DNA of 64,000 bases from Plasmopara viticola. Its lineage: Eukaryota > Oomycota > Peronosporomycetes > Peronosporales > Peronosporaceae. How positions within the stretch are numbered: position 1 is the stretch's first letter; each line of letters opens with the position of its first letter. This document shows positions 23,420 through 36,800 of this stretch, in pieces. The notes under the pieces were generated by a model. That model was not told the origin of the DNA. It saw only the letters and a list, made by a program, of their open reading frames with translations, and searched no databases. A program made the translations under genes and the position numbers. The DNA lies in the NCBI GenBank assembly GCA_001695595.3, contig MBPM02000143.1, positions 1 to 64,000 of the forward strand, in the 5' to 3' direction.

Positions 23420-23798
23420 TTACATTACAATCATAAATAACCAAAAAGCCTGTGTCTACGTCAATCATTAAAAATAAAGAAATTATATGCTGAGGCATCG
23501 TGTCGCCTCGTCTCCGGTCAAGACGGGCAACAATAATTATTAAGAGTCGTACCGGTTTCCTCACGATTAACTTAGAAATGCGTTTTCTTTTTGCGTGACA
23601 GACACTTCGCGACTTAATGGCGTCTTCTTCCCCATGGCGACGTTGCGCTGGATTGGATGGCGCCGAGTCTCAATATTGTGATCTCTCTGTTGGTCCTTGA
23701 CATGTTGGACTTGTGTTTAATATGCGCTGATAGAATGTGTACTATAGGGGCGAGGATTTTCAGCGGACCAGGTTGATCGTACTCTGCGCGTGTTTGCT
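23420..23798. other. spacer upstream of LRR gene
   Basis: About 380 bp. A GCGCTGGATTGGATGGCGCC stretch near 23,648 resembles, in reverse complement, the end of the LINE scrap around 5,730-5,750, so a short repeat remnant is possible. Otherwise promoter space for the LRR gene. Confidence 0.35.
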
Positions 23799-24977
23799 AT
23801 GGCCGACACCATCGACTTGTCCAATAATGAAATAGAAAAAATACCCTTGACAATACCCACAAGAGTCATGACATTGGACATGTCGTTTAACACCATTGCA
23901 AGTATACAAGGGATTGAACGTTTGAAATTCGTGCAGGAGCTGCATTTGGCGTTCAATCGTCTTGATGACGCGAGTTTGCTTGAATATTGCCCACGACTTG
24001 TTCGTGTCAACTTGAGTGGAAATAGGTACGCCCCCGTATCGTTTGCTACGGTAATGTGAAGTGCACTCATGCTAATCTTGAAGGCTATCGCACACGGAAG
24101 GACTGGAAACACTGGAATTGTTAGAGAGTCTTGACATATCCGACAACCTCATTGAGTTGTTCGTGCAAATGTGAGATATTGACGGTCGTTTTTCAGCTGA
24201 CATTACTCTATTCCGTACTTTACTTTTAGTTCAGAAGCGCTGAGAGCATTGTCTTTGAACGAAAACTTGACACAATTGTCGATTCGAGGCAATCCAATCA
24301 GTCAAAAGCTTGGATACCATATTCCCATTCTAGATATGATTCCTAGTCTGATCATGCTTGATGACAAAAAGATGCGGAATCCAGTTCGAGTTAAGACTCG
24401 AGAGTTATCATCTATTAAGTCTCTTTCATATTGTAAGATGGCAGCCCACGTCTATTGACGATCGCACCGTAGCATAACGTTCTTGATTGTTGCAGCCCGA
24501 ATATACGATGATAAGAAACAGTTTGTCATCCACCAGCAGACTCGGACGCCGTCCCAGCCCCGACATTTACGGAGTCCTGCGTCAAAATTCGATGCCACAA
24601 TGTTTTGCCCTTCTCCGGTTCACGAATACGCTCAAGTAGGTGAGCCTAAGTACCAAAACGGTGCAACACCTATCGCACCACCGAGACCATTGTCGAGCAG
24701 TATACATAACGTCCCCAATTCGTCACCAAAGCGTCTAGCCGCTCCCTATATGAGCACGTACGACCGGCTTGCTCAGTTTAATGGAGCTTCTATTAGCCGA
24801 CCGGTTTCTCCAGCTGTCAAGCCCATTCCCGATTCAAAATTAAAAAAATCAAATGTTGCAGCAATGACGCGGTCACGTGGCAATGCTCGAAATGTAAGGT
24901 TCTTGTTATTCAGCTAAAGTAAGTTCTTGAGCCATTTGATCACATTGTTATGGTCCAAACAGGTGCTCACTCGTTAG
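23799..24977 (+). CDS. leucine-rich repeat protein, five exons
   Basis: Exons 23,799-24,025, 24,084-24,170, 24,230-24,432, 24,496-24,893 and 24,963-24,977 join to an open frame of 309 residues. Introns are 58, 59, 63 and 69 nt, with GT donors and AG acceptors; intron 1 has a GCTAATC branch-like site. The N-terminal half carries five or six SDS22-type LRRs (IDLSNNEIEKIP, LDMSFNTIASI, LHLAFNRLDD, LDISDNLIELF, LSIRGNPISQK), closed by an LRR-cap-like IPSLIMLDDKKM. The C-terminal half is Pro/Ser-rich and unstructured. SDS22-like LRR proteins are protein-interaction scaffolds, often flagellar or centrosomal; I cannot name the partner. The last 15-nt exon is the least certain part: using the CAG at 24,912 instead would end the protein after LK. 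Confidence 0.78.
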
Positions 24978-25265
24978 CAGCGACGCTATCAGAAGCTTGT
25001 GATGACGTATATCCAACACAGTTGATATGGTAGCCTTAGTATTTTATATGATAAGCAAAGGAACGTCCGAAGCGTGATTTTCAAATTGAATTGGCCGAAT
25101 AATCTCAGGGGGTGCTTGAGCAACTGGGTATAGTTCACAATCTGCAGATCGTGTGGAAATCAATCGCTTGGCTTAGTATTACTTAATTTCGAGCAATGTA
25201 GCCAGTTGAATTAAACACAAGATAACGACTCCATCGCGTTTGCTTATATTATTCTGGCAATGACA
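24978..25265. other. spacer between convergent LRR and TFIIIC genes
   Basis: 288 bp between the LRR stop and the TFIIIC stop. No further feature seen. Confidence 0.4.
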
Positions 25266-28200
25266 TCACCCAAGATCGGCGTCGCACGCTTCGGCGCCAA
25301 GCAGTTCCATGCAATTAACTGATGGAAAGTAGTGCAAATGCTCGTGAGTAGAGTCCACGTATCGCAATTCTCCAGAAGAAAGCGTAAAAATGTCGCTATT
25401 TTGACTTGGAAGGCTGTTTGATAAGCTAAAGACGCTGGCGAAGGGAGGATTGTGGTGGCGAAAGACTCTTGCATACAAAACTCCACTACTCATTAGATCC
25501 TCCAAAAATGACGCATGTCTTGTAAGCTAAAAATCTTGCGCATTTTCTTGTGAACGGCACCGTCTTGAATACCAGGGCAGCACATGACGATATTCACGAC
25601 CTTCCGCTTTAACTTGAGGGCCATCTCCGTATTCACACTTCCATCCAAGTGAAGCCATGGTCGGGCGACAATAGTGCTGGTCTTGTCAAATAGAAAGTGA
25701 ACTTTTTCTGCGGTAGAATCGCTCACAAATCGGTAAGGATGCAAGGCCCATAGGTCAGCAAACTCTTGAAGTAAAAAGCGACTGTGATCATACCCGTTCA
25801 CTTCCAACACACTTCCTTTGCGTATTAAAACGTCGATCTCACGCCGGATAAGACTCACGAGAGCAGAGTCACATTCTTCATGCTTTGTCAGGCCAGATGC
25901 TGCATACTTTTCGCTTAGCTCTTTGAGCGACATGCCTGAGCTAGCCGCTTCGGCAAGTGCGACAGACAACCACGACGAGACTAACTGGTGTGACACTTGC
26001 TTACTTCGCTGGGCTCTAGCACTTTCTTTCGTCTCCCGGTGCAACTGAGCACTATAAGAAAAGGCCTCTAACGTCTTGATTGTTTTAGCTTGTGTTGACT
26101 GGTCAGCAACTCCAAAGACGGACTTAACAATCCAAAACTCCTTGAGAAATTCGTCCGGGAACACACCATCACACTGCCGCGACAAGTGACCCGCCAGGCC
26201 CTTCACAGCAATCGTGCGTTGAGAATCGCAGCTATCTGCAGAGTTTGTAAACGACTTTCCATACGAAGGCACGAGACGAGAAAAGCCCGAAACCATTGAA
26301 GACAACACCACAGCGGCTTGTCCAGGTGGCATGTTCACTTTAATTTCATGCTCGAAATAGCGATCGCTTTCCTCGCAATCAAGCGTAGCTTCATCGACGG
26401 TTTCGTTTACAAATGACAAATACTTTGCTGCTTCACAGAAAGTATTAATCCAGTAATGAGAAATCTTTAAACTTTTCATTTCAAACACTTTCGAGTGGAC
26501 CTGAAATCCTCGTTGCTTCTGGTCCTTTCCCTCGTTCGCTTGAGGTGTCCGTGTAATGATTCCAGCCAGCCACATGTATCTCCACACCAATTTTGCCTCA
26601 TTTTCCTTCCATTTACTCATGAGCACATCGGCCAGAACCGAGTAATAACTAGAGCGTTCGTGGAGCACCACTTGCAATGCCCGACAAAATAATGCCGTTA
26701 ATCGCGGCTGGTTCTAATTGCCTCTTCCTCGTGAAATTTTCCACCAGGATTCTTCATTTGCGTGATGGTGACCTTAGCTTTTTCCAGCCTCGCTTGAACA
26801 CCTGGTGCTTCGAGCAAATCATATACACGGAACATGCACTCAACGGGCTTTCTCTTGAAAGCCCTACCGAGGTCCTTCCACGAAATTAAGGTGCGAGTCA
26901 GGTTTGTCGTCCGAAACGCAACACGCTCTTCTCTCTTTTGAAGGGCTAGTGGCACCTCGACAAACCACCGGCACGACATTTGCTCGAGATAGAGATCTAT
27001 CAATCGCAAATCGTCTTCAAGGCTCCACGTCAAAGTTCGACGCGTTTTCTTTGCTCTTACTTGCTTGCGGAACTTACTTACACCAGCTTCACTAGTATCT
27101 GCAGGTGTCATCAACGCTGAAATCAAAGCTTTAGTAGGTTTAGCAACTTTCTGTCGTTTTTGCTGCAAATCGGTAGCAGGCTTAGCGCATTGGTAGTGCT
27201 TACGCTTGAGCATCTGAATAGGTCCTGCTGCCGCTTTAGCTCGAGCAGTACTATTCCTTGTAGTTGTCGTTGAGTGAGGGACCCACGCTTTAAGTACGTA
27301 AATATTGTGCTCTGATAATGGAGCCGACAAAATTAAAGCGCCGTCAAGCTTGACACACACACTGTTTGGATCAGGTGACGCGGTACCTAAACGGGCCCCT
27401 TCGACACTTAGAAAACGTAGCGACTTCCAATAGGCTTTTACATCGTCAACGTCGTTGAACTCAAATTCGAGAGGAACGCGCCCTGTGAAGTGGTCGCTCT
27501 TACTTTTGCACGAAAATCCCGGAGCGTACGCATAGGATTGATTGGAGGGAAGCCGGTGTACCACACGTGTTCCTTGCTTAACGCTGATGTGAACAAGACG
27601 TTTGATCTTAAATAGCCCTCCCGACAACGTCGCAAACGCCACCCTTGAAACAATGGAATCAAAGTCATCACATGTCTGAAACACGTTAAAAAGACCAGTC
27701 GAAGAAGCGTCGTGTACTACCTGTAAGAGTCTCAGATCGAGTAAAACCCGCACGATTTTCGAAAAGCGATCTGCTTCGCATCCTCGAAGTTTTTCTACAA
27801 TTGAAGCAGACAGTGCATCCCACGAGCTGCCATTAAGTATTGCCAGCCTAACGAGTTGTTCCTCTCTCTCGGTAAGCAGTTCCGGCACACCAACAAGCTG
27901 GATGTATTCTTTTACCGTCAAAAGATCGAGAACATCTTTTAACGCAAATGACACCTCCTTAAAAGAGTTACAAGACGAGTCCAAACTCATTGCATCGCGC
28001 GGCTTTTCAACAACACATCGGGAGCTTAAGCTATCGATTCGATCCCAAATGATGAGATGAAATGCTCGACACTTGTACATCATTCCAAAATACATTCCAA
28101 GACGGCGGCCTTGTTTCTGTTGTTTAGCTAACCCAAGCCGAGCTAATTTGTAAGACAACGCACTGTACTTGACAACCTCCTGGTCATGTACTTTCGCATT

Positions 28201-30494
28201 CTGTGCCTCGATACCTTCGTTCCTACTACTGCGCCGCTGCTTCCTGCGATTCGTTACTACGACATAGTCGTCATTATCGTGGTCCAGAAAGTTTGCCTGG
28301 TACTTCTGCTGCTGCTCGTCCTCGTACGATTGAATGAATTTTCGAATAGAGTCACGGCTTCGCTCGTTTCCTACTAGCACGGCACATTTAACTTTTCGAT
28401 GCAACTTTTGAAAAACCTGCTTTAGTGGCAAAGTAATATCCATTAGCGTTATTTTTTCTCTTCCACCAATTCGTCAACAATACGGCGCACGGATCGAATA
28501 TCCATGGTACTTGCTTCTGCTTCTCGCTCCATCTCAACCAACCCCGAGCGCAATTGGTGTAGTGAGACAATTTTTTCCATCTGCACTCGCTTGAGAATGT
28601 AATTCCGTCGCCTGTCGATCGTTGAGGCTCTCACCATACCTTTCGCTGCCTGGATCATCGTGCCAGGCTGAGGTTGACCATTGTTGTCATCATTCTCATC
28701 TGTTCCTTTCGGTGTGGAATACTTATCAGTACTGCGGGTTACTCGCACACTCACAGTGGCATCGCTATTAGTACTAGTCGTAGCGTACTGGCAGTTTTTC
28801 TCACGCTTCTCGGCACCAGAAACAAACATCCGATACATGGTGCTTTTACCTAAAACAACTTGTTCGACAGAAATGTCGTAATTTGAAATCAAGCCTTGAG
28901 CCAACTTGTAAGGTAGTTTAAAAGTTGGGACACCTAACACATCACGAAGCTCAGGAACTGTTGCCCCATCGTGATTTCGGTCTTGAATAGCTGCATACAT
29001 TTGCTCCATGATCCCACGCTCAATCACAGGGCGTCCGACGGCCAGAGTATCTGGCTCAACTTCCTCAAACGTCACTGCTAAGCCACGCCGTCGACATGAT
29101 GCACCAGACGATACATTACGCAGACGAACACACCAAAGCTTTCGTCCAATAAACTCACCAGCCGTTTTGCACCGTGCCATAAACAACTGAAGAGGAAATG
29201 TCGGTTTTAAGTGCATCTGCTGAATAAAATAGTTCCGTAGCTGTTCCTGATGGCGTTTCCCGTAGCCTAATTCACGCCCAATGTCTGCAAATACACACGT
29301 TCGATCTCCTCGTGCCCTCATCATGCTGACAATAGCTTGTGCCAAAGCTTCTTTCGGAAATGCTTGCCACGCTATGGTTGCTGATGGAGAGATCATGGCT
29401 GGGTGAAACTTACTGGCAAATCGTCGCAAGTGAACAATATTAAATCGTCGCTGGTCAGCTGTCACAATGTTTTTCACAACGTAATTGCAAGCGATGAGCA
29501 TATCCAATAGATAGTGCAGCTTTCGTGAGTCTCCAAAAAGCCGTGTTTTTGTCAATGATGCTGCATTTTCACCGCGTACTTTTGAGCGACCAATAATCTC
29601 CAGTAGATCAAATTGCGGTGAAATCGTGTCCACAGAAGTCGTGTCTTCGACTCCTAGATACTTAAGCCTCATATGTTTGCAAGCTACAACACCCAGTACA
29701 CCATCGTGATTGCTCGTCACAGCCTCTTCGTAACTCAATCCTTTCACATCCACTTCCTCGCCGAGACGGTAACCTCGTGGACTTCGTAACACCCACTGTG
29801 TCTCATCTTCAGCATCTTCCATTTTAACGTTCATTACAACGTCTCTATCCTGTTGCAGTGTCAGATTCAATTCACTTTTTTGCTTCTCTGTATCCTTCTT
29901 CATCGCCCCGTCAATCCTACCTTTGTCGCTCTCTCCATCTTTCACTAGCATGCCTTTCTCATCTAAATTGCATTCATCACTTCGCTGTCGTCGCCTTCGT
30001 CGTCGAGCAGTTTTGTCTGTTCGAGCCCGACCATCACAATCAGACTCGGACACCCTTCGACGCTGTTTTTGTGCCGCAATACGTCTCAAAGACGGCAGCA
30101 CAGGCTGAAGGGATTGATGCTTGACCTTGCGTCGCTTTACTAAGCGATTTGCTTCGTCACCTACCGACGTCTTTAGCTCAGCAGCCTCAATGCTAGAGAT
30201 TTTAAGCAATGTAGTCTTCCATTTGCGCTTTCGCCGTGGCGTCGTGGCTTCATTTGCTCCACTTGCCATCGGCTTTGTTTCCACAGCGTCTATTCCCAGT
30301 GGCCGCATGACGTGAAAGCTCAGCTGGTGTGTCATGCCCCGCAGCACGCGCCAGGTGTACGTACGGTAGGCCACATCGTTCTCAGGGTCCAAGGTCTCAA
30401 ATAGCTCGCATAGTGGAATCCCGCAACGGCCTTCAAGGCCAATTTCCTCTAAACAGCGAGCAACAAAGTGCGACATTGAGCATTTGCTAGTCAT
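25266..30494 (-). CDS. TFC3: TFIIIC largest subunit (B-block binding, GTF3C1/TFC3-like), three apparent frameshifts
   Basis: About 1,740 residues after bridging three breaks. TFIIIC recognises the A and B boxes inside tRNA genes and recruits TFIIIB and Pol III; this subunit contacts the B block. The N-terminal 60 residues and a segment near 29,450-29,600 (RKLHYLLDMLIACNYVVKN) look like the winged-helix B-block domains. A long basic linker (29,950-30,250) separates them. The middle has a SANT/Myb-like stretch (TWSLEDDLRLIDLYLEQM near 27,000). The last residues, HYFPSVNCMELLG, fit the tyrosine-phenylalanine-proline ending seen in this family. Frame breaks at T-run 28,452-28,457, GG 26,706-26,707 and A-run 25,504-25,508 are each repaired by one extra base, with continuous protein sequence on both sides. 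Assignment rests on architecture and motif resemblance. Confidence 0.8.
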
Positions 30495-31836
30495 CGCTTA
30501 AAGTGTCAATTTGAACTGCGTCTTCTTGTTTAGACGGCACCACTTGATAACAGCGCTTGGCGCGTAATTTAATTGGGTTAAAAATGACCTTAGAAGCTAT
30601 AGCCCATAAACTTGATATGTAAGATAAGGCGTATAATTTATTGACAGAATTCCTGTCCCTGCAAACGTTTTTAAGGAGTTATGATGTAGTAGGGGTTATA
30701 CCTATTGAAGGGCATATGCTCTAGGTAAAGCATGTAGCTCATTCTCAAAAAAAATACGTTTAGTTCAGTTACTATTTAGCGTGCAAGACAATGTTTGATG
30801 ATCAACGAGGTGGTTTAGTTCGCTCCTACTTTTCATTGACGTTCTGATAGTTACGTCTGCCTAGAATACATCATCCTGAAAAAAGATTATGGCTATAGTC
30901 CGGATGCTCTAGGCGCAGAAGCAACAAGGAAGAGTAATTTTTGTATCACTTTCATAATACCCTGGAAAGCTTCGTCTTGCTTTTAGAAATGATGAAATTT
31001 GACTTGTTTGCCGCTTGTTTAAAGACAAAGAAGAACAGTCAAACGTGCAGTTAAGTCGGTCAGTAGCGCCATCACCGGGTCTGTAGTCAGCGGATTCACC
31101 TATAGGACGAAGCCTTATAAAGAATTCTTCTCATTTTAAATCATCATTCGAATGCTTTCCCATTCGAATGTTTAAATGGAATCAAGTCTCTCCTAGAAAA
31201 TTAGACCACATCCATTGGCTCTATACGAATGTCAAAATGTTATAAAAGCTCCTTGGAGCATTTACCGGGATACTTTTTCGATTTGATTTGGCATCAAAAT
31301 CCTTGTCACAACACCCACAACTTTTGAGAATCCATAATCTCCTAGCAAATAGACCTCGATTTTTTGTATTGAGCTCTCATTACGTCCTTATTATGCGCGG
31401 CGTCGACCTTTCCTGAATACAGGTTGTCCTCATCACCTAAAGCATGATACGATATGTACCATTTGTCTTCGTCATGAGATCAGTGGAAACAAGAAGCGAT
31501 TGCCGTACTATTGATCGCCAAAGAAGGTCTACGAAAGCGCTTCAATTCTTGAAAAAAGCTCTCATCAATTTTTCTACAGAGCTGTACAACGTCTGGTGCT
31601 GAATACTCATATATAAATCACTCGGTATTTCGGTAATGACCAGCTCATGTACTTTGAAATCTTCAACATAGCCAGTATTATCGGTATCTGATATCCATGC
31701 TTTCGTGTCTATACAGATAAATATATTCTGCATCTGCAATTGCTCAAATGGGTAATGGCAAAAACCCAAACGCACCATTTAGCTAGCTGAAATGCGAATT
31801 GAAAATACATCCCTTATCTGCAGAAAGCATTTGGAG
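30495..31836. other. intergenic, no supported gene
   Basis: About 1.3 kb upstream of TFIIIC. Short ORFs only (for example 31,542-31,778 on the minus strand) with no recognisable family. Probably promoter plus eroded effector or transposon sequence. Confidence 0.4.
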
Positions 31837-33000
31837 ACACAGTGAAGCTGTTCTGCGCGGTGATCGGGGAGAAGGAAAACGCGTTTTCGATGCGAGCGAG
31901 ACCGTGGGAGACTTGAAAGATGCGATTTAAAAAAAGAAGTCGAACAAGATCGAGTGCGATGCAGATGGCCTGCAGCTGCTCCTCGCCAAGAACAACGACG
32001 ACACGTGTTTGGATCGAGAGGGCGCGGAAGCTATGACGCTCGATTAACAGGAACACCCAGTAGAATTTACGCAACATGTATCCGTTGCTGTGGATTAAGA
32101 GCCAGAAGAGCTTTAGATAGAGATTTGAGCCAAACGAAGGGGAAAATATACGTTTTGGCGGTGGTTTCGGAAGGTGTAGCGCGCACCATCATTGCAGCCA
32201 CAATCTCGCTCACGGCAGAGAAAACAAAAATGGTCACGAATGAGGTCGTGATCGAAAGCGCTCGAAGCATTCGATTAAACGTGCCCACGTTCGAAAGAAA
32301 CGCTTTTTAAACCGCAACCGTGTCTTAAATACTCAATTATTTCCACCAATATAGTGGTAGACGACTCAATTTATAGATTTCAATGGTCAGAACTAATTGA
32401 GAAGCATCCAGATCAACAAACGTTGTAAATGAAGTATGTCGAAGAACGCTTTCGCGATTCTTTCATATCAGGACGAAAGCAGAAAAACTTCCTGAACGTT
32501 TGGCTGCAAAGCTGGACTTATTCGATTGCGATGATCGAAGCAGACTTCCCTAGCAGAATTGATGACAATCGCTGGCGAATCGAATAAACGATGTTTTCGC
32601 AAATCTTCGGCTTCTGATCAAAGCAGAGAAAGTTTGATCAAGCTACAATTTACGATGGCAACTGCTGCCGTAGTTCGTTGTGGTGTTTTCAAACAGTAAA
32701 GGACGTTGTGCTCTTGTGGGTTTGTTCACCAATTTAAACGACCACTGGTATTTCTTGTGGCTAACGACGGACGACAAAAGTGCCAGAATGGTGCTTACTT
32801 GTCCGTTCAATGGATTCTAGACGATGAAAGGTATTTAAAAGGAAAAAAGTGGACCCACGCGTGGTGGACACTTTCTGAGACGAATTCCGTTTTTAAAGTT
32901 TGTGTAATACAGTCGCGGAGAAGGCTGATAGAAGTCGGCCGTCGGATGAGGCTGAAGCGCGGGCGAGGTGAAGTCGTAAAAGAGGAGGAGTTTTGTTGCT
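31837..33000 (+). pseudogene. Crinkler (CRN) effector relic
   Basis: The 5' part translates, with one frame change, to the ubiquitin-like CRN N-terminal domain: VKLFCAVIGEKENAFS, then ETVGDLKDAI, then IECDADGLQLLLAKNN, where LLLAK stands in for the LxLFLAK translocation motif. It continues through a degraded DWL-like segment (KLPERLAAKLDLFDCDD near 32,490). A further piece (LVGLFTNLNDHWYFLWL near 32,715) looks like a CRN C-terminal region. Several stops and frame changes interrupt it (TAA near 31,930 and 32,045; TAA/TAG near 32,095-32,116), so it is not functional. CRNs are oomycete host-nuclear effectors. Boundaries are approximate and the C-terminal assignment is weaker than the N-terminal one. 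Confidence 0.7.
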
Positions 33001-33119
33001 AAGAGCAAATTGAAAAGTGATATTAGATGAAGGGCTCTCACGTTTCATTTTCCTGCTACAGCTTGACTCTCAGCCATCTACTACTACCATTTTAAAAGCT
33101 ATCACTCTGCTTTATTTCG

Positions 33120-33850
33120 TCTAGCTTCTTCCACATCCTAGATTTCTGTTATCCAATAAGGTCTCTTGGTTCCCAATGATTATGGGACATCTAGAAGTGC
33201 CTTCTAGTCGGAAACTTTATAATCGCTTATTTCTATAAATAGTACTCTGCGCATATGTATTTTGAGAATATTTGCATTTCTTTGCGCTAAAGCCGTTACC
33301 GGCAAAACAATTGTAACAACAGCTACGTCACAGGACCCCCCTCAAGAGGATGCCTACTTTAAAAGATAGGGCTCATCTATTTGGATATCAGTCGAGGTCG
33401 ATGAGTCCAAAACTTTGCTTTAGATTCTACACGGGCTCACAAATTGCTTCCTTCTTGTTTTCACTAAATCACCAGACTTTATGTTGTAATTTTTTTTTGT
33501 GTTTATGGTGTCCAACTACGGACTCAACGAGGTATCCCTCGGAGCCATTAATCATATTTTGCCGACGCTTAGGGTCCTTACGATACGGCTTCAACATTAA
33601 AGTGTGAGACACTGGGTGCACCTTCAATCCCTTCGATAATTCTGACTCATATAAATTTCGCGAAACTCTTTTTTCGATTGGGAATGGGCCAATATATCTT
33701 GGCGCGAGTTTCTTTATTTGAGCAAAACCCTTGGGACCGACATCAATATCCTTGCCGTCCAAAAGCACCATATTGTCAACTCAAAAGTCTTTCACAAGTC
33801 TGTTCTTGTTTGAATAGTACTTCAAGCGCTCTTGTGCTTTATTCATCCGG
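33120..33850 (-). mobile_element. Ty3/gypsy 3' remnant (integrase tail, polypurine tract, LTR start)
   Basis: On the minus strand, 33,850 to 33,469 encodes the end of a gypsy polyprotein: KAQERLKYYSNKNR, then a stop, then LAPRYIGPFPIEKRVSRNLY and SKGLKVHPVSHTLMLKPY, the usual integrase C-terminal/GPY region. Downstream, at 33,333-33,350, is a G-rich polypurine tract immediately followed by TGTGACGTAGCTG at 33,332, a good candidate for the start of the 3' LTR, which contains a TATTTATA box. The rest of the element is absent. Confidence 0.72.
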
Positions 33851-36800
33851 TCCACCTCCACTGACTTGGCCCCGCTCGCGGTCCAAGTCCCGTCCGACGA
33901 CCGACACTATACAAGCTCCCTTCGCTCCTTCCATCAGGCTAAGAGCGCTGCAGCAAGCATCTACTTTGCTATCGATCTGGAAAAAACGATTGTCGTGGAG
34001 TATCATATGGTCGGCTACAAGTGTTCCCATCAGATGCGGTTTAAGCTCGTCGGAGTCTCGAATATCGAAAGAAATATTATTTCACTTGATGAGCAGATTG
34101 TCGTACTGGCCATTGTGTATAACGTGATTTAAAAAGGACTTATTGTCTGGTTTGAAATCAAATAAATAAAGCGGACTTTTTTATCGAACTGGCCACATCG
34201 TGATAAAGTAATGTAAGTTCGCTAGTTTTATTGGTGCTTTTGACGGTTAAGTTACCAGCAACGGTTTTTCAGTATTGCAAATGGGAAATAGATCGATCGA
34301 AGGTTGTTGCTTTTATATCGAGCAAGGCAAAAAGAAATTCTTTATCGTTCAAGGAAACAAATGAGGAATTGCATTAAATACATAACTGATGAACAAACGT
34401 TTCTGGTACTGCGTGTCAACTAGACTGTACGACCAGCGTCTATGCAATTATGATGGAGACATACTAATAGAATCTTAACATTTACGATATCTTTCATCGC
34501 AAGCACCACGTCGATCTCAGTTTCAAGTGCAAGACATACATGTGCATCCTACAGATCGAAGCCACTGTGATGAGAGTGCGTTTTGACTGGGAAACGTTTA
34601 ACGATAACATCAATCAGATTGAGTCTAAAAGCAAAACTGTCGTTGGCGGAACGGATAATTTGAGGAACAACAAGTAGACAACAGAGTTTAGGTAACAAAA
34701 AATAGAAAAAGAATGCTTAAGGCAAAAGATAAAAAAAACTCCCCTTCTCTTCGTATGCATATACCATGAAATTGAAATTCTTTTTATTCTAAGAACACCT
34801 TGACGTTAACTACAACGGAAATGATCTTTAAGTTTAATTTAAAAAAGGCTTGTGTTTGTCCTAGATTTTAACAGCTTTAAAATCGCATTCAACTACACCA
34901 ACAGTGTCAAAGCATCAGACCGCATACATCGATTCTAATGGTCGTATCAAAGGAAAGGCGTGGTGCTCGACGACCATAAGCAAGCTGACATCTGAATGCA
35001 TCATCACGACTCGTTCATGATTAGATGTTTGCAACGATTTTAATCACACAAAAACCCTTCGATGGCCAAAATCGAAGCTAGTTGATCGTTAAAAACTAAT
35101 TCAAGGGCAAGTCGAAAGTGTCAACAATAGTACAAGGAGTAGAAATTTGCAACAATGTTCGGCTGGAGAAAACGCCATATACTTTAGACTGCCAATCGAA
35201 TAATATAATGCTTAAAAACTTTACGCAGTGAACGCTTCAGAGGTACCTCATCATAAACGCAAGATTGCCTCTCAAAGATTCCGACTAAGATAATTAAATA
35301 AGCTATAACCAGCAAATCAGTATGAGCCGTCAAAGAAACTACATCAGTAACTTTTAGAATACAAATATCATATATAATCGACAAAGTAATTTGTTAGAGG
35401 ATCAAAAATATGTGTTACGATTAATCAAACTTTCGTCGGGCTCTTTTATTTCAAATTGTGTTCTTACCGCAAATCCATTTGTCTGCCAATTTCTTGATTT
35501 ATACGCTTACAACTTTTCAATCTATTTTCTCAATTCAATGCATTTGAGCTCTCTTTTGTGTCTCGGTAAGTAGCATCTTTGTATATACGATAGAACGACA
35601 TTTATTTAAGGAGCAGATACTCCTTATATACAAAGTAATAGTTTGTCGTATAAAGGTATCGACCACTACAATCCGACGCAAAGCTGTACAAATGTCTGTT
35701 AGACAATTTGCTAGGGGCTTTGTGGCATTTTCCTTATAAAAAAACTAATTCTATTTCTTGGAGCCCTGAGCCTTGATTATGTAAACATACCGCGTCGTCT
35801 AAGTTCTGCAGGTTCCACTATTTAAGGCATATTATGGACAGTGTGAGTCTAAGAAGATCGTATGCATCGCTTTTTTTCTCCTTGAGCAGTACGTTATGGG
35901 CCTATTTACCTTATTTTTTTCGTCTTGAATTTTACAGCAGCACAAATGCTATAGTCTTATTCACGCAAGTTCCTTTAAATGCTTCTATCCATAATAGTTT
36001 GTGGCTAAGCACTTGATATCGATCTGCAACCTGATCAGCATAATCTAAAACGGTATCTTACAAAACATAATAAATAATGAGTTATCTTTGTCCCAAAACG
36101 AGAAGACTTACGTCCATTTCTACAGTGTTTTAGCATATGACTCATCATAGAAGATGTCGCTATCGCTACAAACAATCTTATACATGTAGCACTTATCTAT
36201 TATCATCACACCTTGCCAAGATACAACGTTTGATCACTGGAGGCACCATTCTCAGAACATTCGTTCATATCTCTAACCAAACCACGCAATGGAATACGAA
36301 TGCTGTATCTCTACCATTTGAGAGTACACTTGTGAGTGAGAGCTAATTTTCCAGCAAAAATCACTAATTCTTTCTGCGGTCCATTCTACAAGCTTCTTTA
36401 AATATCAGCGCAGCCCAAGTTCTCTTTCATTGCCGTTTAAATTAAACTTAGGTGTGGATTGCTCTTGAGCCACACGCGGTATCGTGGAGCTTCAAGAGCC
36501 TAAGCATAGCTTGAATAGACGGAAACATTTTTGTACATCTAAACCGAATATCTATATTCAGAGCGCACGCAATCTGCACAGTTAAAAAAAAGCATTGCTC
36601 ATGATATAAGATCAATGCGCGAATTATAGCTGCTGAGCTCTAGGCTGGACTAGAAGCTGAACGTATTTCAGAGATGATCTTCACGAAGATGGAAAATTTC
36701 TTGGCAAAATGATTGCATTTATTGTTTTAGACGGAGATGTATTAAACTATTCCTTTAGATAGCTTCCATTACATCTGCTCAACAATCAACTTTAACTTCT

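Noticed and set aside
31542..31778. Minus-strand ORF considered as a small secreted effector
   Set aside because: No signal peptide, RxLR or LFLAK motif.
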